A stretch of DNA of 64,000 nt from Mycobacterium asiaticum (GTDB taxonomy: Bacteria > Actinomycetota > Actinomycetes > Mycobacteriales > Mycobacteriaceae), in the NCBI RefSeq assembly GCF_001668675.1, contig NZ_LZKQ01000071.1:55582-119581 (forward strand), in the 5' to 3' direction. The notes under the pieces were generated by a model, which saw only the letters and a list, made by a program, of their open reading frames with translations, ran no database searches and had not been told where the DNA came from. This document shows, in pieces, positions 25,368 through 34,670 of the stretch. The first letter of the stretch is position 1, and each line of letters begins with the position of its first letter. Position numbers and translations under genes: made by a program.

Positions 25368-26024
25368 TCACGCCGCGGTGGTGTCGGACTTGCGGGCGTG
25401 CTCTTCCTCGAGTTCGGCGATGGCGCGCGACGTGCGTTCGCGCAGCAGTATCGCGGCGGTGACCCCGCAAATGATCGCGATGACCAGCGCCACCCAGGAG
25501 AACCTGGACAGCCAGCGCTCGGCGGCCACGCCGGCGAAATAGACCAGTGCCGTCGTCCCCCCGGCCCAGCAGATGCCGCCGCACACGTTGGCCACCAGGA
25601 AGCGGGGATAGGGCATCTTCAGCGCGCCGGCCAGCGGCCCGGCGAAGATCCGCAGCAGCGCGATGAACCGTCCGAAGAACACCGCCCGCACACCCCACCG
25701 GTTGAAGGTGCGTTCGGCGAGCGCGACGTGTCCGGGCCCGAAGTGCTTCGGGAACCGCCGGCCGAGCCGATCGAACAACGGCATCCCGAACCGCCGGCCG
25801 ATCGAGTAGCCGATCGAATCGCCTATCACCGCGCCGAGCACCGCAGCCGCCCCGACGCCGACCGGGTTCACCGCCAGCTCGTGGTGCGATGACATCAACG
25901 CCGCGCTGACCAACACGATCTCGCCCGGCAGCGGAATGCCCAGGCTTTCCAGCCCGACGATGCCGCCAACCACCAGATACACCGCTAGCGGCGGGATTGT
26001 CTGCAGCAGGGCCTCCACATCCAT
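25368..26024 (-). CDS. dedA: DedA-family membrane protein
   Basis: A 218-residue DedA/VTT-domain inner-membrane protein. The signature region is GLESLGIPLPGEIVLVSAAL, followed by VIGDSIGYSIGRRFG and FFGRFIALLRIFAGPLAG. The family contributes to lipid-carrier recycling and membrane homeostasis. A charged cytoplasmic C-terminus (AELEEEHARKSD) ends the protein. Gene position next to the STAS gene matches M. tuberculosis Rv2637. Confidence 0.92.
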   Translation of the reverse strand: MDVEALLQTIPPLAVYLVVGGIVGLESLGIPLPGEIVLVSAALMSSHHELAVNPVGVGAAAVLGAVIGDSIGYSIGRRFGMPLFDRLGRRFPKHFGPGHVALAERTFNRWGVRAVFFGRFIALLRIFAGPLAGALKMPYPRFLVANVCGGICWAGGTTALVYFAGVAAERWLSRFSWVALVIAIICGVTAAILLRERTSRAIAELEEEHARKSDTTAA

Positions 26025-26098
26025 GCGTTAAAGGATGCCTGACGCGTCCTACATATGCGTCCGGATCCGGCTCTATACCGTCATCGATACTGTCGAGA

Positions 26099-26112
26099 CT
26101 GTCGAGCGACAG
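26099..26112. promoter_or_regulatory. Short palindrome upstream of acyl-CoA synthetase
   Basis: CTGTCG-AG-CGACAG is a perfect dyad 8 bp before the fadD-type GTG, in a tandem pair of ACTGTCGAG (26089-26106). It overlaps the ribosome-binding site region AGGAGAG, so a bound protein or an RNA hairpin could block initiation. Confidence 0.4.
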
Positions 26113-26120
26113 GAGAGCCA

Positions 26121-27758
26121 GTGGAATTCAACCTTGCCCAGGTTTTCTCGGCGGTGGCCGCCGCCAACCCCGACCGCGACGCCATCGTCTTCGGTGAGCG
26201 CCGGTTCACCTTCGCCCAGCTCGACGAACGAGCCCGCCGCTTTGCCCGGGCGCTGCACGACTGGGGCTACGGTGCCCGGCGGGAGCGCGCCGAGTTGGCG
26301 CCGCACGAGTCCGGCCAGAGTCACCTCGGCTTGTACCTGGCCAACTGCAACGAATTCCTCGAGGCGATGATCGGTGCCTACAAAGCCCGGGTCGCCCCGT
26401 TCAACGTCAACTACCGCTACGTCGCCGACGAGCTGGTCTATCTGATCGACAACGCGAGCGCGGACGCTTTGGTCTATCAGGCGCGGTTCGCGCCGACGCT
26501 GGCCGAGGCGCTGGCCAGGGTGCCGCGCGAGGTCCGGTTGATCCACGTCGACGACGAGTCCGGAAACGAGCCGCTGCCCGGAGCGGTGCGCTACGAGGAG
26601 CTGCTGGCCTCCACGTCCGCTGAACCGCTGGACGTCGTGCCCTCGCCCGACGACCTCTACATGCTCTACACGGGCGGCACCACCGGCATGCCCAAGGCGG
26701 TGTTGTGGCGCCAGCACGACATCTACATGAACGCGATGGGCGGCCGACCGCCGTTCGGCGGTGACGTGGTGACGAGCCTGGACGACATCGTCGAGCGGTC
26801 GCGGCCGGAGGGACCGGGGTCGATGACGGCCGCGCCGTTGATGCACGGCGCGGCGCAGTGGGCGGCCTTCATCAACCTGTGCGGCGGGCGGCCGTTCGTA
26901 ATGGCGCCGACCACCACCCATTTCGATCCCGCCGAGACCTGGGCGCTGGCCAGCCGGGAGCGCGTCATCTCACTGTCGTTTGTCGGGGACGCGTTCGGAC
27001 GGCCGCTGGTCGAAGAACTCGAAGCCGGGGACTACGACCTGTCCGGGCTGTTCATCGTCGTGACCGGCGGGGCCGCGCTCAGTGCGCCGCTCAAGCAGCG
27101 TTTCGTCGAGCTGCTGCCGCACGTGACGATCCTGGACGCGGGCGGCTCGTCGGAGTCGGGAAACCAGATGGGACAGGTCTCCAGCAGGCTGCAGAACGCG
27201 TCGGGTCGATTCGCGCCGAACCCGGGCGCGGTGGTGGTCAGCGAGGACCTGACCCGGATCCTGGCCCCCGGGGACGACGAGATCGGTTGGCTCGCCCAGC
27301 AGGGCCACATCCCGCTGGGGTACCTCGGCGACGCGGCCAAGACGGCGCGCACCTTTCCCGTCATCGACGGGATCCGGCACTCGGTACCGGGTGATCGGGC
27401 GCGCTGGCACGCCGACGGCCAGATCGAACTGCTGGGCCGCGACTCGGTGACCATCAACTCCGGCGGCGAGAAGATCTTCGCCGAAGAGGTGGAGGCCGCC
27501 ATCCACGAACACCCCGCGGTGTACGACGTGGTGGTGACCGGCCGGCCGAGTGCGCGGTGGGGGAACGAAGTGGTCGCACTGGTCCAGCTGGCGGAGGGTG
27601 CGACGGCCGACAGCGCCGGCATCATCGCCGAGGCGGCGCGTCACATCGCACGGTACAAACTGCCGAAAGAGGTGATCTTCTGTCCCAAGGTGCAGCGGTC
27701 GCCGTCCGGCAAGGCCGACTACCGTTGGGCCAAAGCCCAAGTGACGCCGGCTAGTTGA
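26121..27758 (+). CDS. Acyl-CoA synthetase (FadD family, AMP-forming)
   Basis: A 545-residue ANL-superfamily ligase. The A3 P-loop is [14 protein letters not shown], the A5-like region is [14 protein letters not shown], and the A7/A8 region reads [20 protein letters not shown] then [12 protein letters not shown]. The A10 lysine is in [13 protein letters not shown]. It would activate a fatty or ring-type carboxylic acid to its CoA thioester. The closest remembered relatives are FadD19-type enzymes of sterol side chains. The GTG at 26121 follows AGGAGAG at ideal spacing; an upstream frame extends without homology. The 3' end overlaps the converging PPE gene by 8 bp. Confidence 0.88.
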   Translation: MEFNLAQVFSAVAAANPDRDAIVFGERRFTFAQLDERARRFARALHDWGYGARRERAELAPHESGQSHLGLYLANCNEFLEAMIGAYKARVAPFNVNYRYVADELVYLIDNASADALVYQARFAPTLAEALARVPREVRLIHVDDESGNEPLPGAVRYEELLASTSAEPLDVVPSPDDLYMLYTGGTTGMPKAVLWRQHDIYMNAMGGRPPFGGDVVTSLDDIVERSRPEGPGSMTAAPLMHGAAQWAAFINLCGGRPFVMAPTTTHFDPAETWALASRERVISLSFVGDAFGRPLVEELEAGDYDLSGLFIVVTGGAALSAPLKQRFVELLPHVTILDAGGSSESGNQMGQVSSRLQNASGRFAPNPGAVVVSEDLTRILAPGDDEIGWLAQQGHIPLGYLGDAAKTARTFPVIDGIRHSVPGDRARWHADGQIELLGRDSVTINSGGEKIFAEEVEAAIHEHPAVYDVVVTGRPSARWGNEVVALVQLAEGATADSAGIIAEAARHIARYKLPKEVIFCPKVQRSPSGKADYRWAKAQVTPAS

Positions 27759-29544
27759 AGAACCCGGACTGGTTGTCGCCGGTGTTGGAGCCACCGGAGC
27801 TGCCGCTGCCGGAGTTGTTCACGCCCGAGCTGTAGCTGCCGGAGTTGTTGATGCCGGTGTTGTAGAGGCCGGTGTTGTTGAACCCGGCGAGGCCGAATCC
27901 TGAGTTATAGAAGCCGACATTGCCCCTGCCGTCGGAGTTATGCCAACCCGAGGTGTACCCGTAGGCGTCGGCAGTCCTGTTCTCAAAGCCTGACGAATCA
28001 CTGCCCAAATTGTAAAAACCGGACAGGTTGGTGCCGACATTCCCGAAACCCGAATTCACCACGCCCACCGGTGTTTCCGAGCTGCCGAACCCGGTGTTCA
28101 AACTGCCGGAATCGAACAGGCCGGTATTGGTGTTGCCGGAGCTGAACAAGCCCGTGTTCCAGTAGCCTGAGTTGAACGCACCGGTGTTGGTCCCATAATC
28201 CGCAGAGTTGAAGAAGCCGGTGTTCCCAGATCCCGCATTGCCGAAGCCGACGTTGTAGTAGAACGCGTTGCCGGCACCCATGTTGCCATAGCCGGCGTTG
28301 TCGAACCCGAAGTTGCTATTGCCACCGTTGCCGAATCCTGTGTTCACCCCGCCCGCGTTCCAGAACCCGGTGTTGGTGCTACCCGAGTTACTCAAGCCCC
28401 AGTTGCCGTCGCCCGAGTTGAAAAAGCCGATGTTGTTGTCACCGGAGTTGAAGAAGCCGAGGTTGTTGTTGCCGGAATTGCCGAAACCAAGATTGCCGAT
28501 GCCGGAGTTCAAAACGCCGATACCTACCTGGTTGTCGCCCGTCAGGCCGAAACCGATGTTGTTGTTTCCGTTGTTGCCGAAGCCGAAGTTGTAGCTGCCT
28601 CTATTCCCCAAGCCGACGTTCGAATCGCCGATGTTGCCGCTGCCCAGGTTGAACGAACCCACGTTGCCGCTGCCAAAATTGGTAGATCCAACGTTCCCGC
28701 CGCCTCGGTTCCCGTCGCCGATGTTCCCGGAGCCGAAATTGCCGTTGCCCTGGTTGCCGCCGCCCAGGTTCATATTGCCGAAGTTGCCATTGCCGAAATT
28801 GGTGCTGCCCCAGTTTCCGCTGCCCACATTGGCATTACCGGTATTTCCGCTGCCTAGATTGGCATTGCCGCCATTGCCGCTACCCAGATTGCCGTTACCG
28901 AGGTTTCCGCTTCCCAAGTTCGCCTTGCCGGTGTTTCCGCTGCCGAAGTTGTTATCGCCGGTATTGCCGATCCCTAGATTCCAGGCACCGGTATTGCCGA
29001 TGCTGGTGTTCAAGTTACTGAGTCCTCCGAGCGCTTCTTGCCACGGAGACAGCGCCGCAGCGGCCAGGGACGCTCCGCCGTGATACCCAACGAGTGCCGC
29101 GACATCGGCGGCCCAGAATTCTTCGTAGAGAGATTCGGCGGCCGCAATCGCCGGCGCATTCTGCCCAAACAGGTTCGACATCACCAATTGCACGAACGCG
29201 TTCCGGTTCGCGGCGACGGCGAGCGGGTGGATTGTTGCCGCGCGTGCCGCGTCGAATGCACTGGCAACCGCGGTAGCTTGACTGGCTGCCCCAATAGCGC
29301 GGGTGGAGGCAGCGCTGAGCCACGCCGCATACGGACCTGCCGCGGCCGACATCGCCGCGGCGGCTTGGCCCTGCCACGCTTGACCGGCCAGGCCGGAGGT
29401 AACCGACTCAAACGCTTCCGCTGCCGTAGCCAACTCATCGGCCAGGCCTGACCATGCCGCCGCAGCTTCTAACATCGGTGCGGAACCCGCGCCGAGGAAC
29501 ATCCGCAGCGAATTGATTTCCGGCGGCAGCGTGAAAAAACTCAT
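27751..29544 (-). CDS. PPE family protein, MPTR subfamily
   Basis: A 597-residue PPE-MPTR protein, probably exported by an ESX-5 type VII system. The PPE domain (residues 1-180) starts [20 protein letters not shown] and has the WxG turn [10 protein letters not shown]. From about residue 195 to the end come dozens of degenerate pentapeptides of the NxGxGNxG type ([16 protein letters not shown]). The Asn/Gly/Phe-rich repeats make the minus strand strongly periodic. The start is ATG 29544. Expansion or contraction of the repeat block between strains is expected. Confidence 0.95.
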   Translation of the reverse strand: MSFFTLPPEINSLRMFLGAGSAPMLEAAAAWSGLADELATAAEAFESVTSGLAGQAWQGQAAAAMSAAAGPYAAWLSAASTRAIGAASQATAVASAFDAARAATIHPLAVAANRNAFVQLVMSNLFGQNAPAIAAAESLYEEFWAADVAALVGYHGGASLAAAALSPWQEALGGLSNLNTSIGNTGAWNLGIGNTGDNNFGSGNTGKANLGSGNLGNGNLGSGNGGNANLGSGNTGNANVGSGNWGSTNFGNGNFGNMNLGGGNQGNGNFGSGNIGDGNRGGGNVGSTNFGSGNVGSFNLGSGNIGDSNVGLGNRGSYNFGFGNNGNNNIGFGLTGDNQVGIGVLNSGIGNLGFGNSGNNNLGFFNSGDNNIGFFNSGDGNWGLSNSGSTNTGFWNAGGVNTGFGNGGNSNFGFDNAGYGNMGAGNAFYYNVGFGNAGSGNTGFFNSADYGTNTGAFNSGYWNTGLFSSGNTNTGLFDSGSLNTGFGSSETPVGVVNSGFGNVGTNLSGFYNLGSDSSGFENRTADAYGYTSGWHNSDGRGNVGFYNSGFGLAGFNNTGLYNTGINNSGSYSSGVNNSGSGSSGGSNTGDNQSGFFN

Positions 29545-29582
29545 TGGGTCGTTCCTCTCGCAGAAGCCACCAGCCCAACGCC

Positions 29583-29664
29583 AATGGCGCGCCGCGCTGC
29601 CTACCGACCACGAGTTCCCGACCGCTGAGCAACGCGACGCGTACGAAACCGTATAGGTATTCGC
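29583..29664. repeat. 82-bp direct repeat, copy A (PPE upstream region)
   Basis: About 82 bp beginning AATGGCGCGCCGCGCTGCCT and ending near GTATTCGC. It recurs at 30129-30210 with only a few substitutions and single-base indels. This copy lies 39 bp upstream of the PPE start. Confidence 0.85.
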
Positions 29665-29762
29665 AAAGTTGTATTGGCGTTTCAACGATAATTTCTGCCG
29701 ATAGGCGCATACCCGTTCCCCCATTCCTATGGAGCACTAGCTCCAATGCGTTAGTCCGGAAA

Positions 29763-29808
29763 TAATTTGCTGGTGCGTCAATAGAACTAATTTGCTGGTG
29801 CGTCAATA
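29763..29808. repeat. Tandem 21-bp direct repeats, period 25 bp
   Basis: TAATTTGCTGGTGCGTCAATA occurs exactly at 29763-29783 and again at 29788-29808, in an AT-rich part of the PPE upstream region. Two same-facing binding sites about 2.4 helical turns apart, or a slippage product, could explain them. Confidence 0.8.
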
Positions 29809-30128
29809 TATTTGCAAGAAATATGCGCTGCTCAGCTACAGGTGAGTTACGTCAGAATTCGTTCGACGGCCATAGGGGTCCGGAATTTTAACCTCGACGT
29901 CAGTAATTTCTCGCCGATGAAGGTTCGAGGATTGGCACGGGTAAGCGGCCGCGACCGAGGTTGCGCGTGGACCGGCAGCAACGGCAACTACAGCCGTTAG
30001 GTAGGACCGGTTGTCGAGCAGCTTTCGTACGCTCGGTGTCAGGGCGGTCGCCCGCGCCGTTGGCCAAGGCCGATTACCGGCGGGCCAGAGCGTAAGTGGC
30101 GGCTTGCTAGCGTCCCGACGCCGGGCAG

Positions 30129-30210
30129 AATGGCGCGCCGCGCTGCCTACCAGCCACAATGTCCCCGACCGCTGAGCAACGCGACGCGTACGAACCGTAT
30201 CGGTATTTGC
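30129..30210. repeat. 82-bp direct repeat, copy B (upstream of IclR gene)
   Basis: Second copy of the repeat at 29583-29664, 546 bp away in the same orientation. It starts AATGGCGCGCCGCGCTGCCT and ends near GGTATTTGC, 83 bp upstream of the IclR-type start. Confidence 0.85.
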
Positions 30211-30293
30211 GGCTCCGTACGGCGTTTTCGCCGAGAACGTTCGACGCCCGTAACAATTGCCGACGCGGGCCGGCCGAGCGATACGCTCAACAG

Positions 30294-31055
30294 GTGCCGA
30301 AAGAGGTGCCGCAGTACCCGATCGAGTCGGTCGACAACGCGCTGAAACTGCTTCTGCTGTTAGGTGAGCAGCCGCAGATCCGGTTGAGCGAGGCGACCCG
30401 ATATCTCGGTGTGGCGTCGTCGACTGCGCACCGGCTGCTGGCCATGCTGGCCTACCGTGGCTTCGTCCGCCAGGACCCGGAATCCAAGGCGTACCTGCCC
30501 GGCCCGGCCCTGACCAGTGTGGCGTTCGCGATCTTCGGGCGCCTGGACATCCAGGGCGCGGCGCTGCCGGTCATGCGTGGGCTCGCCGAAACCCTCGGTG
30601 AGACAATCCATGTCGGCATGCTGGATGGAGCCAACGTTCGCTTCGTCGCGGCGATCGAAGGGCCGAAGGCCGTCCGGGTAGGTTCCCGGTTGGGTCGCAC
30701 GATGCCGGCACACTGCACGTCGACGGGCAAGGCGTTGCTCGCACAGCTATCGGAAAGCGAACTGCGCCAAGTCATTCCTGACGAGTTGGAAGCCATCACG
30801 GCACGTTCGATCGTGAGCCGCGCCCGGCTCTCCTCGGAACTGATCCGGGTCCGCGAGCGCGGCTACGCCACCAACCGCGAAGAGAGCGAAGAGGGCGTCG
30901 CGTCGGTCGCGGTGGCCATACCCACTCGCGCTCCGGGACTGCGGCTCGCGCTGAACGCGTCTGCGCCGCAGCACCGATTGCCGACTTCGAAGTATTCGTC
31001 GGTGGCCGCCACACTCGTCGAGGCGGCCAAGGAGATCGGCGATCAGTTGGGCTGA
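30294..31055 (+). CDS. IclR-family transcriptional regulator
   Basis: A 253-residue IclR protein. The N-terminal winged helix-turn-helix reads ESVDNALKLLLLLGEQPQIR, then LSEATRYLGVASSTAHRLLA. The effector domain carries GETIHVGMLDGANVRFVAAI, RTMPAHCTSTGKALLAQL and the terminal ASAPQHRL region. IclR regulators such as PhtR and PcaR control aromatic-acid catabolism, which fits the adjacent dioxygenase and pca genes. The GTG at 30294 is chosen (GTG 30306 possible). Converges with the decarboxylase gene, 13-bp overlap. Confidence 0.88.
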   Translation: MPKEVPQYPIESVDNALKLLLLLGEQPQIRLSEATRYLGVASSTAHRLLAMLAYRGFVRQDPESKAYLPGPALTSVAFAIFGRLDIQGAALPVMRGLAETLGETIHVGMLDGANVRFVAAIEGPKAVRVGSRLGRTMPAHCTSTGKALLAQLSESELRQVIPDELEAITARSIVSRARLSSELIRVRERGYATNREESEEGVASVAVAIPTRAPGLRLALNASAPQHRLPTSKYSSVAATLVEAAKEIGDQLG

Positions 31056-31768
31056 TCACCCAACCGGGCGACCTCATGCCGCCACGCTGCGGCCACGTTG
31101 AACCCAGCTCCCAGGTCCGGCAGCTCGGCCCAGTCATCGTCGTCGATATTGTGCAAGGTGCCGCCGGCCGTGCGTACCCGCAACGACATCCGGGCCAACT
31201 CGTTGAGGCTGATCGCCTGTAGCACCGCCTGCTCGACCGTGGCGGCGGCGCTGGTGATCCCGTGTCCGCGACAGATGATCACCTGCGCGTTACCCATCGC
31301 CGCCACCATCTCCCTGCCCAGCTGCGCGTTCCGGATCAGCACGGCGCGTGGGTATACCGGCACACCGGCGCGGGCCAGCCACGCGCCGGGTATGTCGTAG
31401 GCGCCGTAGATGGGCCGGATCACGATGCCGGCCAGGTCGGCTGCGACGACGTCCGGGGGATGCAGGTGGGCGACGGCACGATGCCGCGGCTGGGCGCGCA
31501 GCGTCTCGACATGGATGGGCAACTCGTTGGGCACCCGGTAACCGTCGAGTTCGCCTGCGGCACCGGCATTTCCGTCGAAGTCGATCAGCCGGATGTCACT
31601 GGCTCGGGTGTATGCCACACCCGTGTCGGTGTCGCTGCGGCAGCGGATGAGCAGGTGATCGTCGTCGACGCGCAGACTCAGGTGGCCGAGGATGCCGTCG
31701 ACCAGACCGCGGGCCGCGGCGACGCGGCAGGCCTGCGCCACCAGAGTGCGCTCCGCGTCAAAGCTCAT
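31043..31768 (-). CDS. Class II aldolase/adducin-type decarboxylase of the aromatic cluster
   Basis: A 241-residue class II aldolase/adducin-fold protein. The N-terminal GHLSLRVDDDHLLIR, the metal site HLHPPDVVAADLAG and the later CRGHGITSAAATVEQA fit the family. In phthalate and p-cumate pathways a homologue (PhtC, CmtD) decarboxylates the dihydroxylated aromatic acid. Here it would give protocatechuate if the substrate is 3,4-dihydroxyphthalate. It is the last gene of a five-gene operon, start overlapping the dehydrogenase stop (ATGA, 31765-31768). Confidence 0.75.
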   Translation of the reverse strand: MSFDAERTLVAQACRVAAARGLVDGILGHLSLRVDDDHLLIRCRSDTDTGVAYTRASDIRLIDFDGNAGAAGELDGYRVPNELPIHVETLRAQPRHRAVAHLHPPDVVAADLAGIVIRPIYGAYDIPGAWLARAGVPVYPRAVLIRNAQLGREMVAAMGNAQVIICRGHGITSAAATVEQAVLQAISLNELARMSLRVRTAGGTLHNIDDDDWAELPDLGAGFNVAAAWRHEVARLGDQPN

Positions 31769-32559
31769 TTCGGTGCGCCCAGCCGGAATCCGCCATCCGG
31801 ATGGATGGTCTCGCCGGTGATTCCGCGCGACCGGTCAGAAGCCAGGAACACATAGCTCCACGCGTGGTCGGCGCCGGAGAGCGCGACGTTCAACGGGGTG
31901 CGGGCGGCCAAATCGGTTGCCCGGTCGGGGGAGTCGTCGAGTCGGACATCGTCGAGTCCCAGACTCGCCAGCCCGCGTAGATCCGTGTGCAGCGTCCCGC
32001 CCGGCGCCACTCCATTGACCCGGATCAGCGGGGCGAGGTCATGCGCCAGTGCCGTCACCAGGCCCCGCACCGCGAACTTCGAGGGCACGTACAGCACCCC
32101 GCCCCGGCCGGGGTAGTACGCGGATGTGGACTCGGTCAGCACGATCGAGGAGACCGACGCGGCGCGCAGCGCTGTTAGCGCAGCCTTCACCGACTGCAGG
32201 TGGCTGAGCACGTTGGTGCGGAACATCTCGTCGAACGCCGCCGAAAGGTCGTCGGCGCCGATGTCGTCGATCCCCTTGTAGAAGTCGAATACGCCGACGC
32301 AGTTCACCAGGGTGTCCAGGCCGCCGAAGGACTCCACCGCCGCCGCAACCGCACGGTCGTTGGCCGCCCGAGTGGTGGCGTCGCCTTCGACCACCGCAAC
32401 GGCCGGGAGTTCGTCACGCAGCCGTTCGCACTTTGCCCGGTCACGTTCCAAGACAGCGATTGTCGCGCCTTCGGCGCCGAACGCGTCCACAACGGCCCGG
32501 CCGATCCCGGATCCGCCGCCCACCACCAGCGCCCGCTTGCCGTCCAGCCAACCGGTCAT
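31765..32559 (-). CDS. cis-Dihydrodiol dehydrogenase, SDR family
   Basis: A 264-residue short-chain dehydrogenase. The cofactor loop is VVGGGSGIGRAVVDAF, the NAG-equivalent is LVNCVGVFDFYKGI, and the catalytic Ser-Tyr-Lys is seen in VLTESTSAYYPGRG and YVPSK. FDFYKGIDDI and the overall pattern resemble aromatic cis-diol dehydrogenases (BphB/HcaB type), which rearomatise the diol made by a Rieske dioxygenase. It overlaps both operon neighbours by 4 bp. Confidence 0.85.
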   Translation of the reverse strand: MTGWLDGKRALVVGGGSGIGRAVVDAFGAEGATIAVLERDRAKCERLRDELPAVAVVEGDATTRAANDRAVAAAVESFGGLDTLVNCVGVFDFYKGIDDIGADDLSAAFDEMFRTNVLSHLQSVKAALTALRAASVSSIVLTESTSAYYPGRGGVLYVPSKFAVRGLVTALAHDLAPLIRVNGVAPGGTLHTDLRGLASLGLDDVRLDDSPDRATDLAARTPLNVALSGADHAWSYVFLASDRSRGITGETIHPDGGFRLGAPK

Positions 32560-32795
32560 GGCGCCGGTCGGTCCTCATCGGGCAGCAGCGGGGCTCCGGT
32601 ATTTCCCACCATGGCCGTCAGCGTACGGGCGTTCTGCCAGGTGAGCGCCTCTACCTCCAGCGGGTCCAAGCTGATCCACTGCCCGGACTTCGGTGCACTT
32701 ATCAGCAGCCGCGACCCGTTGCGGGTGTCCACCCGCTGCACCACGACCTCGGTGAATTCATTCGCCAGGTTGATCGGCTCACCGACCGGGTTCAC
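32556..32795 (-). CDS. Small protein within the dioxygenase operon, unknown function
   Basis: A 79-residue protein starting at GTG 32795, overlapping the beta-subunit stop (GTGA) and, at its end, the dehydrogenase start. Sequence includes FTEVVVQRVDTRNGSRLLIS and PKSGQWISLDPLEVEAL. It has no cysteine, so it is not a Rieske or 2Fe-2S ferredoxin. It could be a small assembly or regulatory subunit for the dioxygenase. No domain recognised. Tight overlaps on both sides argue that it is real. Confidence 0.7.
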   Translation of the reverse strand: MNPVGEPINLANEFTEVVVQRVDTRNGSRLLISAPKSGQWISLDPLEVEALTWQNARTLTAMVGNTGAPLLPDEDRPAP

Positions 32796-33316
32796 AGGAA
32801 CACCGCCAGGTTCTGCATCCGTAACACCGACTCGTCGGCAAAGATGGTGCGGCGGGCCAGCTTCCATGCGTGACCGGGCTCGTCCCAGCGCAGCACATCC
32901 TCGCGTCCGCAGGACAGCAAGGCGCTCTCGTTGACGTCGCCGCGGCTGCGGAACAGCAGTTCGGCCGACTCCACGAGCAGGTGCCCCGCGTCGTCGGCTT
33001 CGAAGGTCCGCACATTGGTGATGAAGTGCCGCAGCCGTGACGGCGGATCCTCGGCCCAGACGTGCTCGGTGCCCATCCGCGCCACCCGTTGTGTCAGCGA
33101 GTACTTGTCCTCGTCGAAGTGATCCATCCCGGGGGACACGGTGAAGCCGGCGCCACGGGCGGTCGTCACCCGCACCGGCATGACATACCGGATGTCATCG
33201 GTCATCGTCTCCAGCCACTCCTCATACCGCTGCCCGTCCAGCAGATAAGCCTCGTCCACCAGGAACTGGTGGGCCTGCAGATGGCGAGTGTCGTTGAACG
33301 GCAATGCCTTTCTCAT
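32792..33316 (-). CDS. Aromatic-ring-hydroxylating dioxygenase beta subunit
   Basis: A 174-residue SnoaL-like/NTF2-fold beta subunit. Landmarks are AHQFLVDEAYLLDGQRYEEW, YVMPVRVTTARG, and the C-terminal KLARRTIFADESVLRMQNLAVFL region, typical of small subunits that hold the alpha3beta3 oxygenase together. The ATG at 33316 overlaps the alpha-subunit stop (ATGA, 33313-33316). An upstream frame is only shadow of the alpha gene. Confidence 0.9.
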   Translation of the reverse strand: MRKALPFNDTRHLQAHQFLVDEAYLLDGQRYEEWLETMTDDIRYVMPVRVTTARGAGFTVSPGMDHFDEDKYSLTQRVARMGTEHVWAEDPPSRLRHFITNVRTFEADDAGHLLVESAELLFRSRGDVNESALLSCGREDVLRWDEPGHAWKLARRTIFADESVLRMQNLAVFL

Positions 33317-34647
33317 ACGGACTCCAGCTGGTCGGCCCACAGTTTGAGCAGTTCGCGCTGGTTGTACTCGTTGTAGCCCACCTGGGCGCGCCCTGGACCG
33401 TGGAACGACTCTGCCGGCAGTGCCTCGATCACCGGGCGGTCGTCGGCGAGGAGTCCCATCCGGCTGTTCAGCAGCAGCCGCCGCGCCATCGACCCTCCGG
33501 CGGTGGTGGTCAGTGACACCCAGTTCTCCACGTCGTCCTGTTCGAACATGCCGGTGGATCCGAAGCACATGAGATACGCCTTATAGGAGTCCTTCTTGAA
33601 CTGCTCGGGGGCGGCTGCGTCGACGGCGAACCATGAGCAGACCTCGGTTTCGTTCTCGCTGATCGGCTGCCACTGGCGGATCGAGATGAACGGCAGCACC
33701 TGATCGCCGCCGGGCAGTTTGGGCCAGTTGTGCACAAAGCTGAGATTGGGAAAGCAGGTGGCAGCGGAGAACATAAAGCCGTCCTCGGCGACCACCCGCT
33801 GCTGACGGGGCGACCACGCCTCTTTGATCCGGCCGATCATCGCGTCGGGGTATCCCACATACCGCATGCGCTCGTCGAAATCGCCCGGTGGCAGCTTGTA
33901 GGTGGTCCCGCCGCCCCGCTGGGCCCAGTAGGTTGCTCCGTCTTTGCGCTTCTGCGCCTTTGGTTCCCGGAACAGACCGATCTCGACGATGGACGCGTGA
34001 GTGTGCGGCGTGTGGTACATGTCGCCGGCGAAGTTCTCGGCGCCGATCTTCCAGTTCGCCTTGATCCGCCACCGTTGAGGTCCGCGCACTTCGACGCCGG
34101 CGGCGCTCTGTTTGGTGTAGAAGTCCAGATAAAAGGCGAAGTCCCCGAGGAAGTCCAGCAGCGGCGGTGCGTGCGGGTCCAGGTTGACAAAGATCAGGCC
34201 GTTGTAGGTCGCCAGATTCGGTGCGGGCAGCAGACTCTGGCCTTTCACGAAGCCCTCGTCGCCTCCGTACGCTTCGCGGTGGAACGGCAGACCGGTGAGC
34301 CGGCCGTCGTTGCGATAGGTCCAACCGTGGTAGGGGCAACGGAAATTGGAGGCGTTGCCCATCTCGGCGCGGCACACCTGCATCCCGCGGTGCAGGCACA
34401 TATTGAATAAGGCCCGCACCACGCCATCCGAGCCGCGGGTGACGATGAACGAGTCGTCGAGCACCCGCCGCACCACGTAGTCGCCTTCCTCCGGGATCTC
34501 CGACTCGTGCGCCACGAACATCCACGCCCGGCTGAACAGGCGTTCCTTCTCCAGGGCGAACAACTCGCTGTCGTTGTAGATGTGCGCCGGGATCATGCCG
34601 CGACGGACATCGTCGAAAATCGGGCTGGTCAAGCGGCGACCCCACAA
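33313..34647 (-). CDS. Aromatic-ring-hydroxylating dioxygenase alpha subunit (Rieske)
   Basis: A 444-residue large subunit. The Rieske centre is CLHRGMQVCR...CPYHGWTYR (CxH-x17-CxxH). The mononuclear iron site is ENFAGDMYHTPHTH plus an Asp in EQDDVENWVSL. It would add dioxygen to an aromatic ring; similarity in context suggests phthalate-like or polycyclic substrates (PhtAa/NidA type). The first frame start is TTG 34647; TTG 34632 (TSPIFDDVRRGM...) is as likely. No ferredoxin or reductase gene is adjacent. Confidence 0.9.
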   Translation of the reverse strand: MWGRRLTSPIFDDVRRGMIPAHIYNDSELFALEKERLFSRAWMFVAHESEIPEEGDYVVRRVLDDSFIVTRGSDGVVRALFNMCLHRGMQVCRAEMGNASNFRCPYHGWTYRNDGRLTGLPFHREAYGGDEGFVKGQSLLPAPNLATYNGLIFVNLDPHAPPLLDFLGDFAFYLDFYTKQSAAGVEVRGPQRWRIKANWKIGAENFAGDMYHTPHTHASIVEIGLFREPKAQKRKDGATYWAQRGGGTTYKLPPGDFDERMRYVGYPDAMIGRIKEAWSPRQQRVVAEDGFMFSAATCFPNLSFVHNWPKLPGGDQVLPFISIRQWQPISENETEVCSWFAVDAAAPEQFKKDSYKAYLMCFGSTGMFEQDDVENWVSLTTTAGGSMARRLLLNSRMGLLADDRPVIEALPAESFHGPGRAQVGYNEYNQRELLKLWADQLESV

Positions 34648-34670
34648 TCAACTCGGCCATGTCTGCTTTA

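Larger units (their letters stand above)
29545..30293. other. 749-bp intergenic region between PPE and IclR genes
   Basis: Divergent upstream region holding the two 82-bp repeats (copies A and B), the tandem 21-bp repeats and AT-rich stretches. No convincing gene is seen. A 62-codon frame at 29812-30000 lacks mycobacterial codon bias. It may retain the promoter of a lost PPE gene. Confidence 0.6.

Noticed and set aside
27751..29000. Highly periodic sequence resembling a CRISPR or VNTR array
   Set aside because: The periodicity is codon-based and encodes the MPTR pentapeptides of the PPE protein. Repeats are degenerate with no spacers.
28298..29083. Plus-strand proline/leucine-rich frames opposite the PPE gene
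   Set aside because: They are mirror frames of the MPTR repeats, without start signals or known domains.
29812..30000. A 62-codon frame in the PPE/IclR intergenic region
   Set aside because: No ribosome-binding site, no domain, and codon use unlike mycobacterial genes.
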